Positions 1 through 8,167 of a DNA stretch of 64,000 nt are shown here, piece by piece. Source of the DNA: Bog-756 sp963699055 (lineage in GTDB: Bacteria; Actinomycetota; Acidimicrobiia; Acidimicrobiales; RAAP-2); contig CAVOTA010000001.1 in the NCBI GenBank assembly GCA_963699055.1, positions 496,001-560,000 of the forward strand, given 5' to 3'. A program made the translations under genes and the position numbers. The notes under the pieces were generated by a model. The model ran no database searches. It saw only the letters and a program-made list of their open reading frames with translations, and was not told the origin of the DNA. The first letter of the stretch is position 1; every line of letters begins with the position of its first letter.

Positions 1-1
1 C

Positions 2-115
2 CGCTGGCTGTTCGCCGAGCGTCGGTACCACTCGCTGGCACGCCACGGGGGTGTGCTCGACGTGTTCCCTCTGCCCGACGCCCCGGGCATCGACGTCCCC
101 GGCGCCACCGCCTGA
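2..115 (+). CDS. 3' end of an unrecognised gene (partial)
   Basis: An open frame enters from the left edge and stops with TGA at 113-115, giving the last 37 residues of a protein. The tail ends in a Pro/Gly-rich stretch (PLPDAPGIDVPG). It has no motif that I can assign. It lies about 100 bases upstream of the SixA-like phosphatase on the same strand, so it may or may not belong to that transcript. Confidence 0.5.
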   Translation, partial: RWLFAERRYHSLARHGGVLDVFPLPDAPGIDVPGATA

Positions 116-212
116 GGCCCGGACCCGTGTCGGGGTCGGTGGGGAGCCGTGCGGAGTGTGGCCTACGCCCGGATAGGCCACCGCCGACGCGGCGCGTGGG
201 AGCATGGTGACC

Positions 213-680
213 ATGCCGCTCCTGGTGGTCCGACACGCCCGCGCCGGTCGACGCAGTGCCTACGAGGGTGACGACGTCGATCGCCCGCTGTCGGCGCGGG
301 GCCGGACCCAGGCCGAGGCCCTGGTCCCCCTGCTGTCCGCCTACCGGCCGCGACGGATCCTCGCCAGCCCGGCGGTGCGCTGCTTCGAGACGGTCCGCCC
401 CCTGGCCGAGTCCCTGGGACTGCCCATCGAGTCAGTCGGGGAGCTCGGCGAGGGCCACGGAGCGGCCGCGCTGCGCCTGTTGGAGCGGATGGCGGGGGAG
501 ACGGCGGTCCTGTGCACGCACCGTGACGTGGCGACCGAACTGCTCGAGGCGCTGGCCGGCGACCGCAGCGCCAAGGCCCGCCACCAGCTGCGCCTGTTGA
601 AGGGCGAGGTGTGGGTGGTGCAATCGACCGGCGCACACCTGGAGATCGTGGAACATCTGCACCAGGAGCCCCGCCGATGA
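213..680 (+). CDS. SixA-like phosphohistidine phosphatase (histidine phosphatase superfamily)
   Basis: About 155 residues, the usual size for single-domain SixA-type phosphatases. The N-terminus carries the phosphate-binding RHA signature (VVRHARAG), in which the His becomes phosphorylated. It is followed by a LSARGRTQAE segment and a second catalytic His in CTHRD. Family members remove phosphate from phosphohistidine or small phosphoesters in the cytosol; the substrate here is unknown. ATG 213 is preferred to the in-frame ATG at 204 because GGGAG at 198-202 is correctly spaced for 213 and too close for 204. It precedes murL by about 70 bases on the same strand, but murL appears to have its own promoter. 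Confidence 0.8.
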   Translation: MPLLVVRHARAGRRSAYEGDDVDRPLSARGRTQAEALVPLLSAYRPRRILASPAVRCFETVRPLAESLGLPIESVGELGEGHGAAALRLLERMAGETAVLCTHRDVATELLEALAGDRSAKARHQLRLLKGEVWVVQSTGAHLEIVEHLHQEPRR

Positions 681-734
681 GGCCGGGCCGCCGGTTCCGT
701 GGGGGTCCGGGTCGGGCCGGGGCCGGGCGACCAC

Positions 735-740
735 TACGCT
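735..740 (+). promoter_or_regulatory. -10 element of murL, probably leaderless
   Basis: TACGCT matches the TANNNT -10 pattern and ends 9 bases before ATG 750. No Shine-Dalgarno sequence lies between. Transcription would begin at or next to the start codon. This is inference from spacing. Confidence 0.45.
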
Positions 741-749
741 GACCGCCCG

Positions 750-2132
750 ATGAGCACGCCCGCCCGCTTCGCGCCGGACTCGTTCCGGGCCTTCCGGGCC
801 ACGGGCAGGGGGTACGACGCCGCCACCCGGACGGTCACCCTGGGGTACGCCCTCGACGACCGGGTCGAGTTCACCGAGACACTCACCTTCGAGGGTCCCG
901 TGGGCGGGCCCGCCGGGGCCACGACGGGCCCGCCGGTGCCGTCGGGGCCCGGGTTCGAGCGGGCCCTGCTCCACCTCCACGTGGCCGCGGGCACGAGCTA
1001 CTACAAGACGGCGGCGCCCGGTGAGGTACTGGTCGAGGGAGCGGCGCTGACCCCGGCCGAGACGGCGTTCCACCACCACCTCTACGACGACGGGCTGCGG
1101 GAGTTCGCCGTCACCAACGGGCTGCCCGTGCCCCGACCGGTGACGGTGGTGGCCGACGGCACCGGCGTCACCCCGGTCCCACCCCCGGCGGGGGTCCTGC
1201 GTCCGGGGCTGGTGGTGCCGATCGGCGGGGGCAAGGACTCCATGGTGCTGATCGAGGCGGTCCGCCACCTCGCCCCCCGGCTGTTCGCCGTCAATCCCCA
1301 TCCGTTGGTGGTGGAGCTGGCGGCCGAGGCCGGACTCGAGCTGCTCGTGGTCCGCCGTCGGCTCGACCCGGGACTTGCCGACCTGCACCAGGCCGGGGCG
1401 CTGAACGGACACGTGCCGATCACCGCCATCGTCTCGCTCATCGCCGCGGTGGGCGCGTTCGTCGACGGGTACGACACCGTCGCCATGGCCGTCGAGCGGT
1501 CGGCCAGTGAGGAGACCGTGCTCGTCGACGGCGTGGCCGTCAACCACCAGTACTCGAAGAGCCGAGACCTGGAGGTGCTGCTGGCCGACCTGCTCACCAC
1601 GACGGTGTCGCCCGACCTGACCTGGGGTTCGGCGCTGCGTCCCTACTCCGAACTCGCCATCTCCCGGACGTTCGCCGGCCTCACCCGGTACCACCGGACG
1701 TTCTGCAGCTGCAACACCGTCTTCCGGCAGGACGCCGTCGCCGGTGCACGGTGGTGCGGGAACTGCCCGAAATGCCGGTTCGTGGGCCTGATGCTCGCCC
1801 CCTTCCTGGGGCGGGACGAGCTGGCCGCCGTCATCGGGCGCGACCTGTTCGCCGATCCCGGCCAGGTGCCGGGGTTCGCGGCGTTGATGAGCGACGTCGA
1901 CAAGCCGTTCGAGTGCGTGGGGGAGCGGCGCGAGTCGGCGGCCGCCCTCCACCTGCTGGCGGGCCGGGAGGCGTGGCGCGACGCCCCGGTGGTGGCGGCG
2001 CTGGCCCCGGTGGCCGGGGCCCTCGTCTCCGACGGCGACGTCGCCGACCTCCTCGCCCCGCGGCCCGAGCTCGCCTTCGGCGACCCCGGGGTCGCCGCGG
2101 CGGTGGCTGCCCTGTTGTCGGCGGACCGGTGA
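750..2132 (+). CDS. murL: UDP-N-acetylmuramoyl-L-alanyl-L-glutamate epimerase MurL
   Basis: 460 residues. In Xanthomonas, MurL epimerises the terminal L-Glu of UDP-MurNAc-L-Ala-L-Glu to D-Glu at the expense of ATP, giving the normal MurD product without glutamate racemase. The sequence shows a PP-loop-like nucleotide site PIGGGKDS (about residues 156-163). It also has the family's C-terminal cysteine sets: FCSCN (C319, C321) and WCGNCPKC (C336, C339, C342), followed by RFVGLMLAPF. ATG 750 was chosen because the upstream in-frame extension is low-complexity and a -10 element lies at 735-740. The directly following Mur ligase, 19 bases downstream, fits the MurD2 partner and strongly supports the call. 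The family assignment is from recognition of these motifs. Confidence 0.88.
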   Translation: MSTPARFAPDSFRAFRATGRGYDAATRTVTLGYALDDRVEFTETLTFEGPVGGPAGATTGPPVPSGPGFERALLHLHVAAGTSYYKTAAPGEVLVEGAALTPAETAFHHHLYDDGLREFAVTNGLPVPRPVTVVADGTGVTPVPPPAGVLRPGLVVPIGGGKDSMVLIEAVRHLAPRLFAVNPHPLVVELAAEAGLELLVVRRRLDPGLADLHQAGALNGHVPITAIVSLIAAVGAFVDGYDTVAMAVERSASEETVLVDGVAVNHQYSKSRDLEVLLADLLTTTVSPDLTWGSALRPYSELAISRTFAGLTRYHRTFCSCNTVFRQDAVAGARWCGNCPKCRFVGLMLAPFLGRDELAAVIGRDLFADPGQVPGFAALMSDVDKPFECVGERRESAAALHLLAGREAWRDAPVVAALAPVAGALVSDGDVADLLAPRPELAFGDPGVAAAVAALLSADR

Positions 2133-2151
2133 CCGTGACCACGGGGGGCCG

Positions 2152-3516
2152 ATGACCCTCGACGAGGTGCTGGGCCGTCGCCTGGCCGTGTGGGGGATGG
2201 GTGCCGAGGGTGCCGCCATGGTCGCGTTGGCCCGCGCCCGCGGTGTCGTACCGCTGCTGGTGGACGACCACCCCGAGCGGGCGAGGGCGGTGTCCGGTAC
2301 GGCCGACGGGCGTGCCGGGCCGGTACGGCGCCCGGGCGAGGTGGACTGGTCGACGGTCGACGTCGTGGTGCGGGCGCCGGGCGTCAGCCGGTACCGGCCG
2401 GAGCTGGCCGCCGCCGAGGCGGCCGGTGCCGTGGTGACCACGGCGATGGCCGTGTGGCTCGAGGACTACGCCGATGCACCGGTGGTGGCCGTCACCGGCA
2501 CCAAGGGCAAGAGCACCACGGCGGCCCTGGCCGCCGCCGTGCTCGCCGCCGACGGTCTCGACGTGGCCCTGATCGGGAACATCGGGGTGCCCGTGCTCGA
2601 GACCTACGGCCGGCCTCCGGCCGGCGCCTACGTGGTGGAGGTCTCCTCGTACCAGGCCGCCGACGTGACCGTCTCGCCCGGCGTGGTGGTCCTGACCAGC
2701 CTGGCGCCCGACCACCTCGACTGGCACGGTGGGGTCGAGCCCTACTACCGGGACAAGCTCCGGCTGGTGGAGGCGGGCCGGCCGGACGGGACCGGCGCGC
2801 TGGCCGTCGGTGCCGGGAACCCGGAGGCGGTTCGTCGCACGGAGGGTCGTCCCCACCGGATCCTCTACGGGCCCGAGGGTCGGGTGGCGGTGGGGGCCGA
2901 CGGTTGGGTGGCCGTCGACGGCGAACGGGTGGTGGACACCGCCCGGCTACGGGTACCGGGCCGTCACAACGCCTGGAACCTGTGCGGGGCCATGGCAGGT
3001 GCGCTCCTGCTCACCGGCCGGACGCCGTCGGCGGACGCCGTGGGGACCGCCGTCGACGGCTTCGCCGGGCTGCCGTCACGCTGCCACCCGCTCGGTGCGC
3101 GCCACGGGCGCACCTACGTCGACGACGCCCTGGCCTCGAACCCGTTCGCGGCGGCCGCCTCGGTCGAGACGTTCGCGGGCCGCCCGCTCACCGTGGTGGT
3201 GGGAGGGGCGGACCGGGGGGTCGACCCGTCACCCCTGGTGGAGGCGCTGGTCGCCCACCGGCCCGCGGTGTCGGTGGTGGTGCTGCCGCCGGGTGCCGAC
3301 CGGCTGGTGGCCGCCCTGGCCGCCGCCGGACTGGGGACCGACCGGGTGACGGTGGCCGATGACCTCGACGGAGCGGTCGACGCCGCGTCGGCCCGTACCC
3401 CGACGGGCGGGGTGGTGCTGTTCTCGCCCGGTGCGCCGACCCCGGAGGGGGAGGGCGGCTACCGGGTCCGCAGCCGGCGGTTCGCCGAGGCCGCCGGACT
3501 CGCCGCGCCCGACTGA
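2152..3516 (+). CDS. murD2: UDP-N-acetylmuramoyl-L-alanine--L-glutamate ligase MurD2
   Basis: 454 residues, a full-length Mur ligase. It has an N-terminal Rossmann-like UDP-binding part (VWGMGAEG) and the ATP P-loop GTKGKSTT at residues 116-123. The central domain signatures are VEVSSYQ and APDHLDWHG, and the C-terminal domain begins near RCHPLG. Mur ligases join an amino acid to the UDP-MurNAc-peptide with ATP hydrolysis in the cytosol. By sequence alone it looks MurD-like; adjacency to MurL is the reason to assign L-glutamate specificity (MurD2) rather than canonical D-glutamate MurD. It starts 19 bases after murL and is surely co-transcribed. A canonical murD elsewhere in the genome would not exclude this call. 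Confidence 0.85.
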   Translation: MTLDEVLGRRLAVWGMGAEGAAMVALARARGVVPLLVDDHPERARAVSGTADGRAGPVRRPGEVDWSTVDVVVRAPGVSRYRPELAAAEAAGAVVTTAMAVWLEDYADAPVVAVTGTKGKSTTAALAAAVLAADGLDVALIGNIGVPVLETYGRPPAGAYVVEVSSYQAADVTVSPGVVVLTSLAPDHLDWHGGVEPYYRDKLRLVEAGRPDGTGALAVGAGNPEAVRRTEGRPHRILYGPEGRVAVGADGWVAVDGERVVDTARLRVPGRHNAWNLCGAMAGALLLTGRTPSADAVGTAVDGFAGLPSRCHPLGARHGRTYVDDALASNPFAAAASVETFAGRPLTVVVGGADRGVDPSPLVEALVAHRPAVSVVVLPPGADRLVAALAAAGLGTDRVTVADDLDGAVDAASARTPTGGVVLFSPGAPTPEGEGGYRVRSRRFAEAAGLAAPD

Positions 3517-3611
3517 GCCCGTCACCGACGGTGCCGGGGAGGGCAGTCGCCACCCGGGTTGACAGTCCAACGGGACCGGACAACGGTGGGAGGAGACCAG
3601 GGGAGGATCCG

Positions 3612-4688
3612 TTGCGCCAGATCACCATCATCACGGACCGCGTCGCGCACGTCGACGCCGAGTTCGATGCCGGGCGTGGCTCGTTCCTGGTCGATCCCGC
3701 CGATCTGTCCGGGGCCGTGGGCTGGGAGCTCAAGGCCAGCGGTCTGTGCCGCGACGACACGTGTGTGCCGGTGCGCGACCTGGACGCCCTGTGGGTTGGT
3801 GACCGGATCGACCTCGCCGCGGTGGCGGGTGCCGTCCGCCAGCCGCTGGTCGCCGACGTCGACGCCGGCATCGTCGCCATGGCCCTGCCCGCCGGGCTGC
3901 GCCGCGGCGCGCTGGCCGACCTCGACGCGCCGCCGTTCACCCTCCCGGACCTGGACGACGTGGCCCACGACCTGGCGGAGTGGGCCGGGCGGAAGAAGCT
4001 GCTCGTCGCCTTCTCGAGCTGGTGCGGCTGCAGGTACGACCTGCCGGGGTGGCAGGAGCTCCACGACGAGCTCGCCCCGTTCGGGTTCACCGTGATCGCC
4101 GTGGCCATCGACCACTGTGCCGACGACGTGCGCCCCTTCGCCACCGGCCTCACCATGCCGGTGCTCTACGACCCGCACCACCTGCTCACCGAGCTGTATG
4201 CCATCTCGAACGTGCCGACCGTGGTGTGGATCGACGAGGACGGCCGCATCGCACGGCCCAACGGCGAGGCGTTCGGCTCGGACACGTTCGCCGACTTCAC
4301 CGGGGCGGACTCGTCACCGCACAAGGAACTGGTGCGGCGGTGGGTCCGCGACGACGAGCTGCCGATGAGCGATCACGAGGCCCGCCACGCGGTCGCCGAC
4401 CTGTCCGACGACGAGGTGCTCGCCCGCCTCCACTTCCGCATCGCCGCCGAGGCCCACCGGCGGGGCGACACCGGCACGACCCGCTCGCACGTGCTGCGCG
4501 CCGGCGAACTGGCACCCGACGACCTCACCGTGTGGCGGGCCGGCATGCCTCTCATCGGGGAGGACCCGTTCGGGCAGGGCTTCCTCGACCGCTATGACGA
4601 GTGGCGGGCCAAGGGCAGCCCGGCGCACTCGATGCCGTCGGTGCGCGCCGCCGGGTCCGGGCCGGGGCTGGAGGTCGGGGCCTCGTGA
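3612..4688 (+). CDS. TlpA/ResA-like thioredoxin-fold protein
   Basis: 358 residues. The middle contains a thioredoxin-like redox domain with the unusual active site SSWCGCR (C138-x-C140) in place of CxxC, followed by a cis-Pro-type turn (SNVPTVVWIDEDG). The N-terminal 110 residues have no recognised domain and the C-terminal 90 form a helical tail. There is no signal peptide, so it is probably cytosolic. TTG at 3612 was chosen because GGGAGGA ends a few bases upstream; the in-frame extension back to 3531 is unlike coding sequence. It overlaps the ferredoxin gene by 4 bases. Its role is probably thiol redox, with an unknown partner. Confidence 0.72.
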   Translation: MRQITIITDRVAHVDAEFDAGRGSFLVDPADLSGAVGWELKASGLCRDDTCVPVRDLDALWVGDRIDLAAVAGAVRQPLVADVDAGIVAMALPAGLRRGALADLDAPPFTLPDLDDVAHDLAEWAGRKKLLVAFSSWCGCRYDLPGWQELHDELAPFGFTVIAVAIDHCADDVRPFATGLTMPVLYDPHHLLTELYAISNVPTVVWIDEDGRIARPNGEAFGSDTFADFTGADSSPHKELVRRWVRDDELPMSDHEARHAVADLSDDEVLARLHFRIAAEAHRRGDTGTTRSHVLRAGELAPDDLTVWRAGMPLIGEDPFGQGFLDRYDEWRAKGSPAHSMPSVRAAGSGPGLEVGAS

Positions 4689-4891
4689 GGGTGGAGATCG
4701 ACGTGGACGCCTGCACGGGGCACGGCCGGTGCTACATGGTGGCGCCGTCGGTGTTCGCCAGTGACGACAGCGGATTCGGCACCGTCGTCGTCGACGGGCC
4801 GCTCGACCCCGACCGACTGGCCGAGGCCCGTGCCGCCGTGGGCAACTGCCCCGAACGTGCGGTCTCCCTGACCGGTCCCGAGGAGGACTGA
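4685..4891 (+). CDS. [3Fe-4S] ferredoxin, P450-associated type
   Basis: 68 residues, typical of the small single-cluster ferredoxins that feed electrons to bacterial cytochrome P450s. The ligands are C10, C16 and C55, with His13 where a fourth Cys would stand (CTGHGRC), the hallmark of [3Fe-4S] forms. The tail is acidic. GTG 4685 overlaps the upstream stop codon (GTGA), which fixes the start and couples translation to the thioredoxin-like gene. No P450 is adjacent, but two lie in this window (27.1 and 57.7 kb), so it may serve those or others. Confidence 0.88.
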   Translation: MRVEIDVDACTGHGRCYMVAPSVFASDDSGFGTVVVDGPLDPDRLAEARAAVGNCPERAVSLTGPEED

Positions 4892-4945
4892 CCACCGCCG
4901 CACCGGGCCCGTGGTCCCGGCCGGCACAGGGGCCGGCCCCCGGCC

Positions 4946-6124
4946 TCAGGCCGGCCTGGGCTCCCGGGGCAGGCCGAGTCCCATCTCGCCGATGATGTTG
5001 AGGTTGATCTCGGTGGTGCCGCCGGCGATCGTCGTCTGGCGGGCCGCGGCCAGGTTGTAGGCCCACTGGCCGTCGAGTCCCGCACCCAGGCCGACCATGT
5101 CGACGGCGAGTTCGGCCAGCCGCTGCTCGGCCCGGCCCCAGGCCAACTTGGCCAGCGAGCCGTCCGGGCCGGCGGGCTGCCCGTTGCGCATCTGCGCCAG
5201 TGACCGGCTGCACATCCAGCGCATGCAGGCGATGTCGGCGTAGATCCGGGCGACCCGGTCCCGGATCCTCGGGTCCTGCAGCGAACGTGCGGCAGCCGGC
5301 TCGGACAGCAGGTGGTCGAGCTTGCGGGTCAGCCCCAGATGCAGCCGGGCGACGCCGGCACGCTCGAAGCTGAGGGTGGTCATGGCCACCTGCCAGCCCT
5401 GGTGCAACGGGCCGAGCAGCGCCTCGCGGGGGACCCGGGCATCGGCGAAGTAGAGCTCGCTGAACGGCTGCTCGCCGGTGATCGTACGGACCGGGCGGAT
5501 CTCGATCCCGGGCGATCGGAGATCCACGAGCAGGCAGCTGATGCCCTTGTGCTTGGGGACGTCGGGATCGGTGCGCACGTACAGCTGGCACCAGTCGGCC
5601 AGCTGCCCGAGGCTGTTCCACGTCTTCTGCCCGTTCAGGACGAAGTCGTCGCCGTCGGCCACCGCACTGGTGCGCAACGAGGCCAGATCGCTGCCGGCGT
5701 CGGGCTCCGACATGCCCTGGGACCAGATCTCGTCGCCCCGGAGCATCGGGCGCAGGAACCGCTCCTGCTGCGCCGCGGTGCCGTAGGCCATGATCGCCGG
5801 GGCGATGTTGGAGACGCCGATCACGTTGATGGGCCCGGGAGCGGCCACGGCGCCCATCTCCTCCAGGTAGGCGAGCTGCTCGTCGATGTCGGCCCCCCGG
5901 CCGCCGTGCTCGACGGGCCACGCCGGCGCCGCCCACCCGGCGTCGGCCAAGCGCCGGTTCCACCCGCGCAGCAGGTCGAGGTCGCTCTCGTCGGGCGCCT
6001 TGCCGCCGGCGGCGGCCACCTCCGGGGTGAGCTCGCGGGCGAGCCAGGCGCGCAGTTCGGCACGGAACGGGCCGGCCGGATCGGGCTCGGGCGTCGTCGG
6101 GTCGGGACGGGTCTCGTCGGGCAT
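4946..6124 (-). CDS. acyl-CoA dehydrogenase
   Basis: 392 residues, full length for the FadE/ACAD family. It oxidises acyl-CoA thioesters at the alpha-beta bond using FAD. Visible landmarks are the FAD/substrate-loop signature SEPDAGSDL, the NGQKTWNS strand and the C-terminal GGTTEINLNIIGEMGLG helix, which is the usual FAD-contacting end. ATG 6124 is chosen because GGAG lies 8 bases upstream; a TTG further upstream is a weaker option. It is convergent with the ferredoxin gene, divergent from the TesB-like gene and a single-gene unit by spacing. It belongs to the subgroup with PVEHGGRGAD near residue 80, also seen at 21.6 and 52.0 kb. Confidence 0.9.
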   Translation of the reverse strand: MPDETRPDPTTPEPDPAGPFRAELRAWLARELTPEVAAAGGKAPDESDLDLLRGWNRRLADAGWAAPAWPVEHGGRGADIDEQLAYLEEMGAVAAPGPINVIGVSNIAPAIMAYGTAAQQERFLRPMLRGDEIWSQGMSEPDAGSDLASLRTSAVADGDDFVLNGQKTWNSLGQLADWCQLYVRTDPDVPKHKGISCLLVDLRSPGIEIRPVRTITGEQPFSELYFADARVPREALLGPLHQGWQVAMTTLSFERAGVARLHLGLTRKLDHLLSEPAAARSLQDPRIRDRVARIYADIACMRWMCSRSLAQMRNGQPAGPDGSLAKLAWGRAEQRLAELAVDMVGLGAGLDGQWAYNLAAARQTTIAGGTTEINLNIIGEMGLGLPREPRPA

Positions 6125-6340
6125 GTGCGGGGCTCCGGTGGTCAACGGCTCCCCGGGGTACGGGAGGCGACGGTGGGACCGACGGGGTCGGTTCGCCCCT
6201 CAAGCTAGCCACTCGGCGTCGGGCCGCACCACGGGGTACGGTCGCGCCCGGCGCCGGGACCGCTCGTCGACCAGCCGGACCCGGCCCGTCCCGACCGCGT
6301 CACCCGCCCCACCCACCGTCCCCCGACCCGGAGGCCCCCC

Positions 6341-7321
6341 ATGCCGGAACTCGACGACCTGCTCACGGTGCTCACCCTCGAGCCCACGGGCCCCACCACG
6401 GCGCGGGGCGCCAGCATCGTGTTCGGTGGCGGGCCGGTCGTGTTCGGCGGCCAGCTGCTCGCCCAGACCATCGTGGCCGCCGCCGCCGCCCTCCCCGTCA
6501 AGTCGGTCAAGTCGGTCCACACCGTCTTCGCCCGTGGCGCGTCGACCGAGGCCCCCCTCGAGTTCGACGTGGACGTCATGCAGGAGGGGCGGTCGTTCGC
6601 CAGCGCCACCGTCACCGTGGCCCAGGGTGGACGGCTCTGCACCCGGTCGCTCGTCCTGCTGCACGCACCCGACCCCGACCTGATCCGCCACCAGGATCCG
6701 GCCCCCGAGGTGGGGTCGGCCGCCGACGCCGTTCCCTCGGCGCACGGGAACGGCTTCTGGGAGATCCGCACGGTCGACGGTGTGGACATCGCCGATCCCG
6801 ACGCAGTGGGTCCGCCGAGGCTGGACGTGTGGACCCGGTTCCCCGACGCACCGGACGACCCCACCCTCAACCAGGCGCTGCTGGCCTTCGCCACCGACGG
6901 GTTCCTCATCGGCACGGCGATGCGCCCGCACGCCGGGGTGGGCCAGTCGATGGCCCACCGCTCGATCTCGACCAGCGTCATCACCCACACCCTCACCTTC
7001 CACGCCCCGGTGGACGCCTCCCGGTGGCTCCTGCTCGACCAGGAGTCCCCGGTGGCCGGTGCCGGCCGCAGCTACGGACGGGCCCACGTGTTCGACGGGT
7101 CGGGCGACCTGGTCGCCTCCTTCGTGCAGGAGAACATGATCCGGGCGTTCGCCGCCGACCAGGCGCCGCCCGCGGGGGGCGCGCCGCCCACTGATCGCGA
7201 CCGCCCGGAGGCCGGGCGCGAGGTTTGGCAGGACGGGGGGGATGCCGTAACGTCTGGCGGACGACACCGTCCTGGCCGTGGGGGCCGACGCCGGCCGGCC
7301 GGCGCCGCGGGACGGCGATGA
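6341..7321 (+). CDS. acyl-CoA thioesterase, TesB family
   Basis: 326 residues as read; a TesB double hot-dog enzyme is usually about 280-290. TesB hydrolyses acyl-CoA to free acid and CoA. It shows the N-terminal hot-dog (FGGQLLAQTIVAAA, HTVFARGA) and the second hot-dog with the conserved MAHRSIS and THTLTFHAPVD segments. Conservation ends at VQENMIRAF near residue 276. The last 50 residues are Pro/Arg/Gly-rich and run into the leader of the next gene, so the natural stop may have been lost. ATG 6341 has GGAGG six bases upstream. It is divergent from the acyl-CoA dehydrogenase at 4.9 kb. Confidence 0.82.
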   Translation: MPELDDLLTVLTLEPTGPTTARGASIVFGGGPVVFGGQLLAQTIVAAAAALPVKSVKSVHTVFARGASTEAPLEFDVDVMQEGRSFASATVTVAQGGRLCTRSLVLLHAPDPDLIRHQDPAPEVGSAADAVPSAHGNGFWEIRTVDGVDIADPDAVGPPRLDVWTRFPDAPDDPTLNQALLAFATDGFLIGTAMRPHAGVGQSMAHRSISTSVITHTLTFHAPVDASRWLLLDQESPVAGAGRSYGRAHVFDGSGDLVASFVQENMIRAFAADQAPPAGGAPPTDRDRPEAGREVWQDGGDAVTSGGRHRPGRGGRRRPAGAAGRR

Positions 7322-7338
7322 GGAGTGGGGGAGCGGAC

Positions 7339-8163
7339 ATGGACGACGTACTCGGATATGCGGGCAAGCTGGCCGTGGTGACGGGTGCCGCCTCCGGCAT
7401 GGGGGCGGCGACCGTGGAGGTCCTCGTCGGGTTGGGCGCCGAGGTGGTCGGCCTCGACCGGGTCCCCGTCGGAGGTCCGGTCCGCCGTGCCATCGAGGTC
7501 GACCTGCTGGACCCCGGGTCGATCGCCGACGCCGCCGGGTCGGTGGAGGGACCGGTGGACGCCTTCTTCAACTGTGCCGGGCTCCCCGGCCCCCCCTTCA
7601 CCGACCTCGAGACCATGCTGGTCAACTTCATCGGCGGCCGGGACCTCATCGAACGGGTCGTGCCCTCGATGCCGTCCGGGTCCGCCGTCGTCTACGTGGC
7701 CTCGGCCGGGGGCATCGGCTGGCAGGCGAACCTCGGGGTGTTCACCGAGCTGTTCGCCACCGACTCCTACGCGGCCGGGAAGGCGTGGCTCGAGTCCCGG
7801 CCCGAGGTGTGGGAGGGGAACGCCTACGCCACCTCCAAGCAGGTCATCAACGCCTGGACGGCCTGGCGCTCGGTCGGGCTCATGCGGGACCACGGGATCC
7901 GGCTGAACTGCACCAACCCCGGTCCGACCAGCACGGCCATGATGCCGTTCTTCCACGACGCGGTCGGCAAGGACCTGGTGGACGCGGCGATGGGTCCGGT
8001 GGGCCGGTACTCGACGCCCGAGGAGCAGGCCTGGGCGATGGTGCTGCTCGGGAGCCAGCGGGCCAGCTACGTCGTCGGCGAGTCGCTGTACGCGGACGGG
8101 GGCTTCTACGGTGCCCTGCAGACCGGACAGATCGACTTCTCGCACCTGATGCCCAGCGAGTAG
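7339..8163 (+). CDS. short-chain dehydrogenase/reductase
   Basis: 274 residues, classical SDR. The NAD(P)-binding motif TGAASGMG lies at residues 15-22 and the catalytic YxxxK is Y163/K167 (YATSK). A Ser in the preceding strand (YVASAGG) completes the catalytic set. The extended segment between residues 130 and 160 and the NPGPTSTAM turn resemble the coniferyl-alcohol/3-alpha-hydroxysteroid dehydrogenase branch. It would oxidise or reduce an alcohol/ketone in the cytosol. A long purine-rich run (GAGGAGTGGGG) precedes ATG 7339. It leads an operon with the two acyl-CoA dehydrogenase subunits that follow after only 4 bases. Confidence 0.87.
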   Translation: MDDVLGYAGKLAVVTGAASGMGAATVEVLVGLGAEVVGLDRVPVGGPVRRAIEVDLLDPGSIADAAGSVEGPVDAFFNCAGLPGPPFTDLETMLVNFIGGRDLIERVVPSMPSGSAVVYVASAGGIGWQANLGVFTELFATDSYAAGKAWLESRPEVWEGNAYATSKQVINAWTAWRSVGLMRDHGIRLNCTNPGPTSTAMMPFFHDAVGKDLVDAAMGPVGRYSTPEEQAWAMVLLGSQRASYVVGESLYADGGFYGALQTGQIDFSHLMPSE

Positions 8164-8167
8164 CGGG

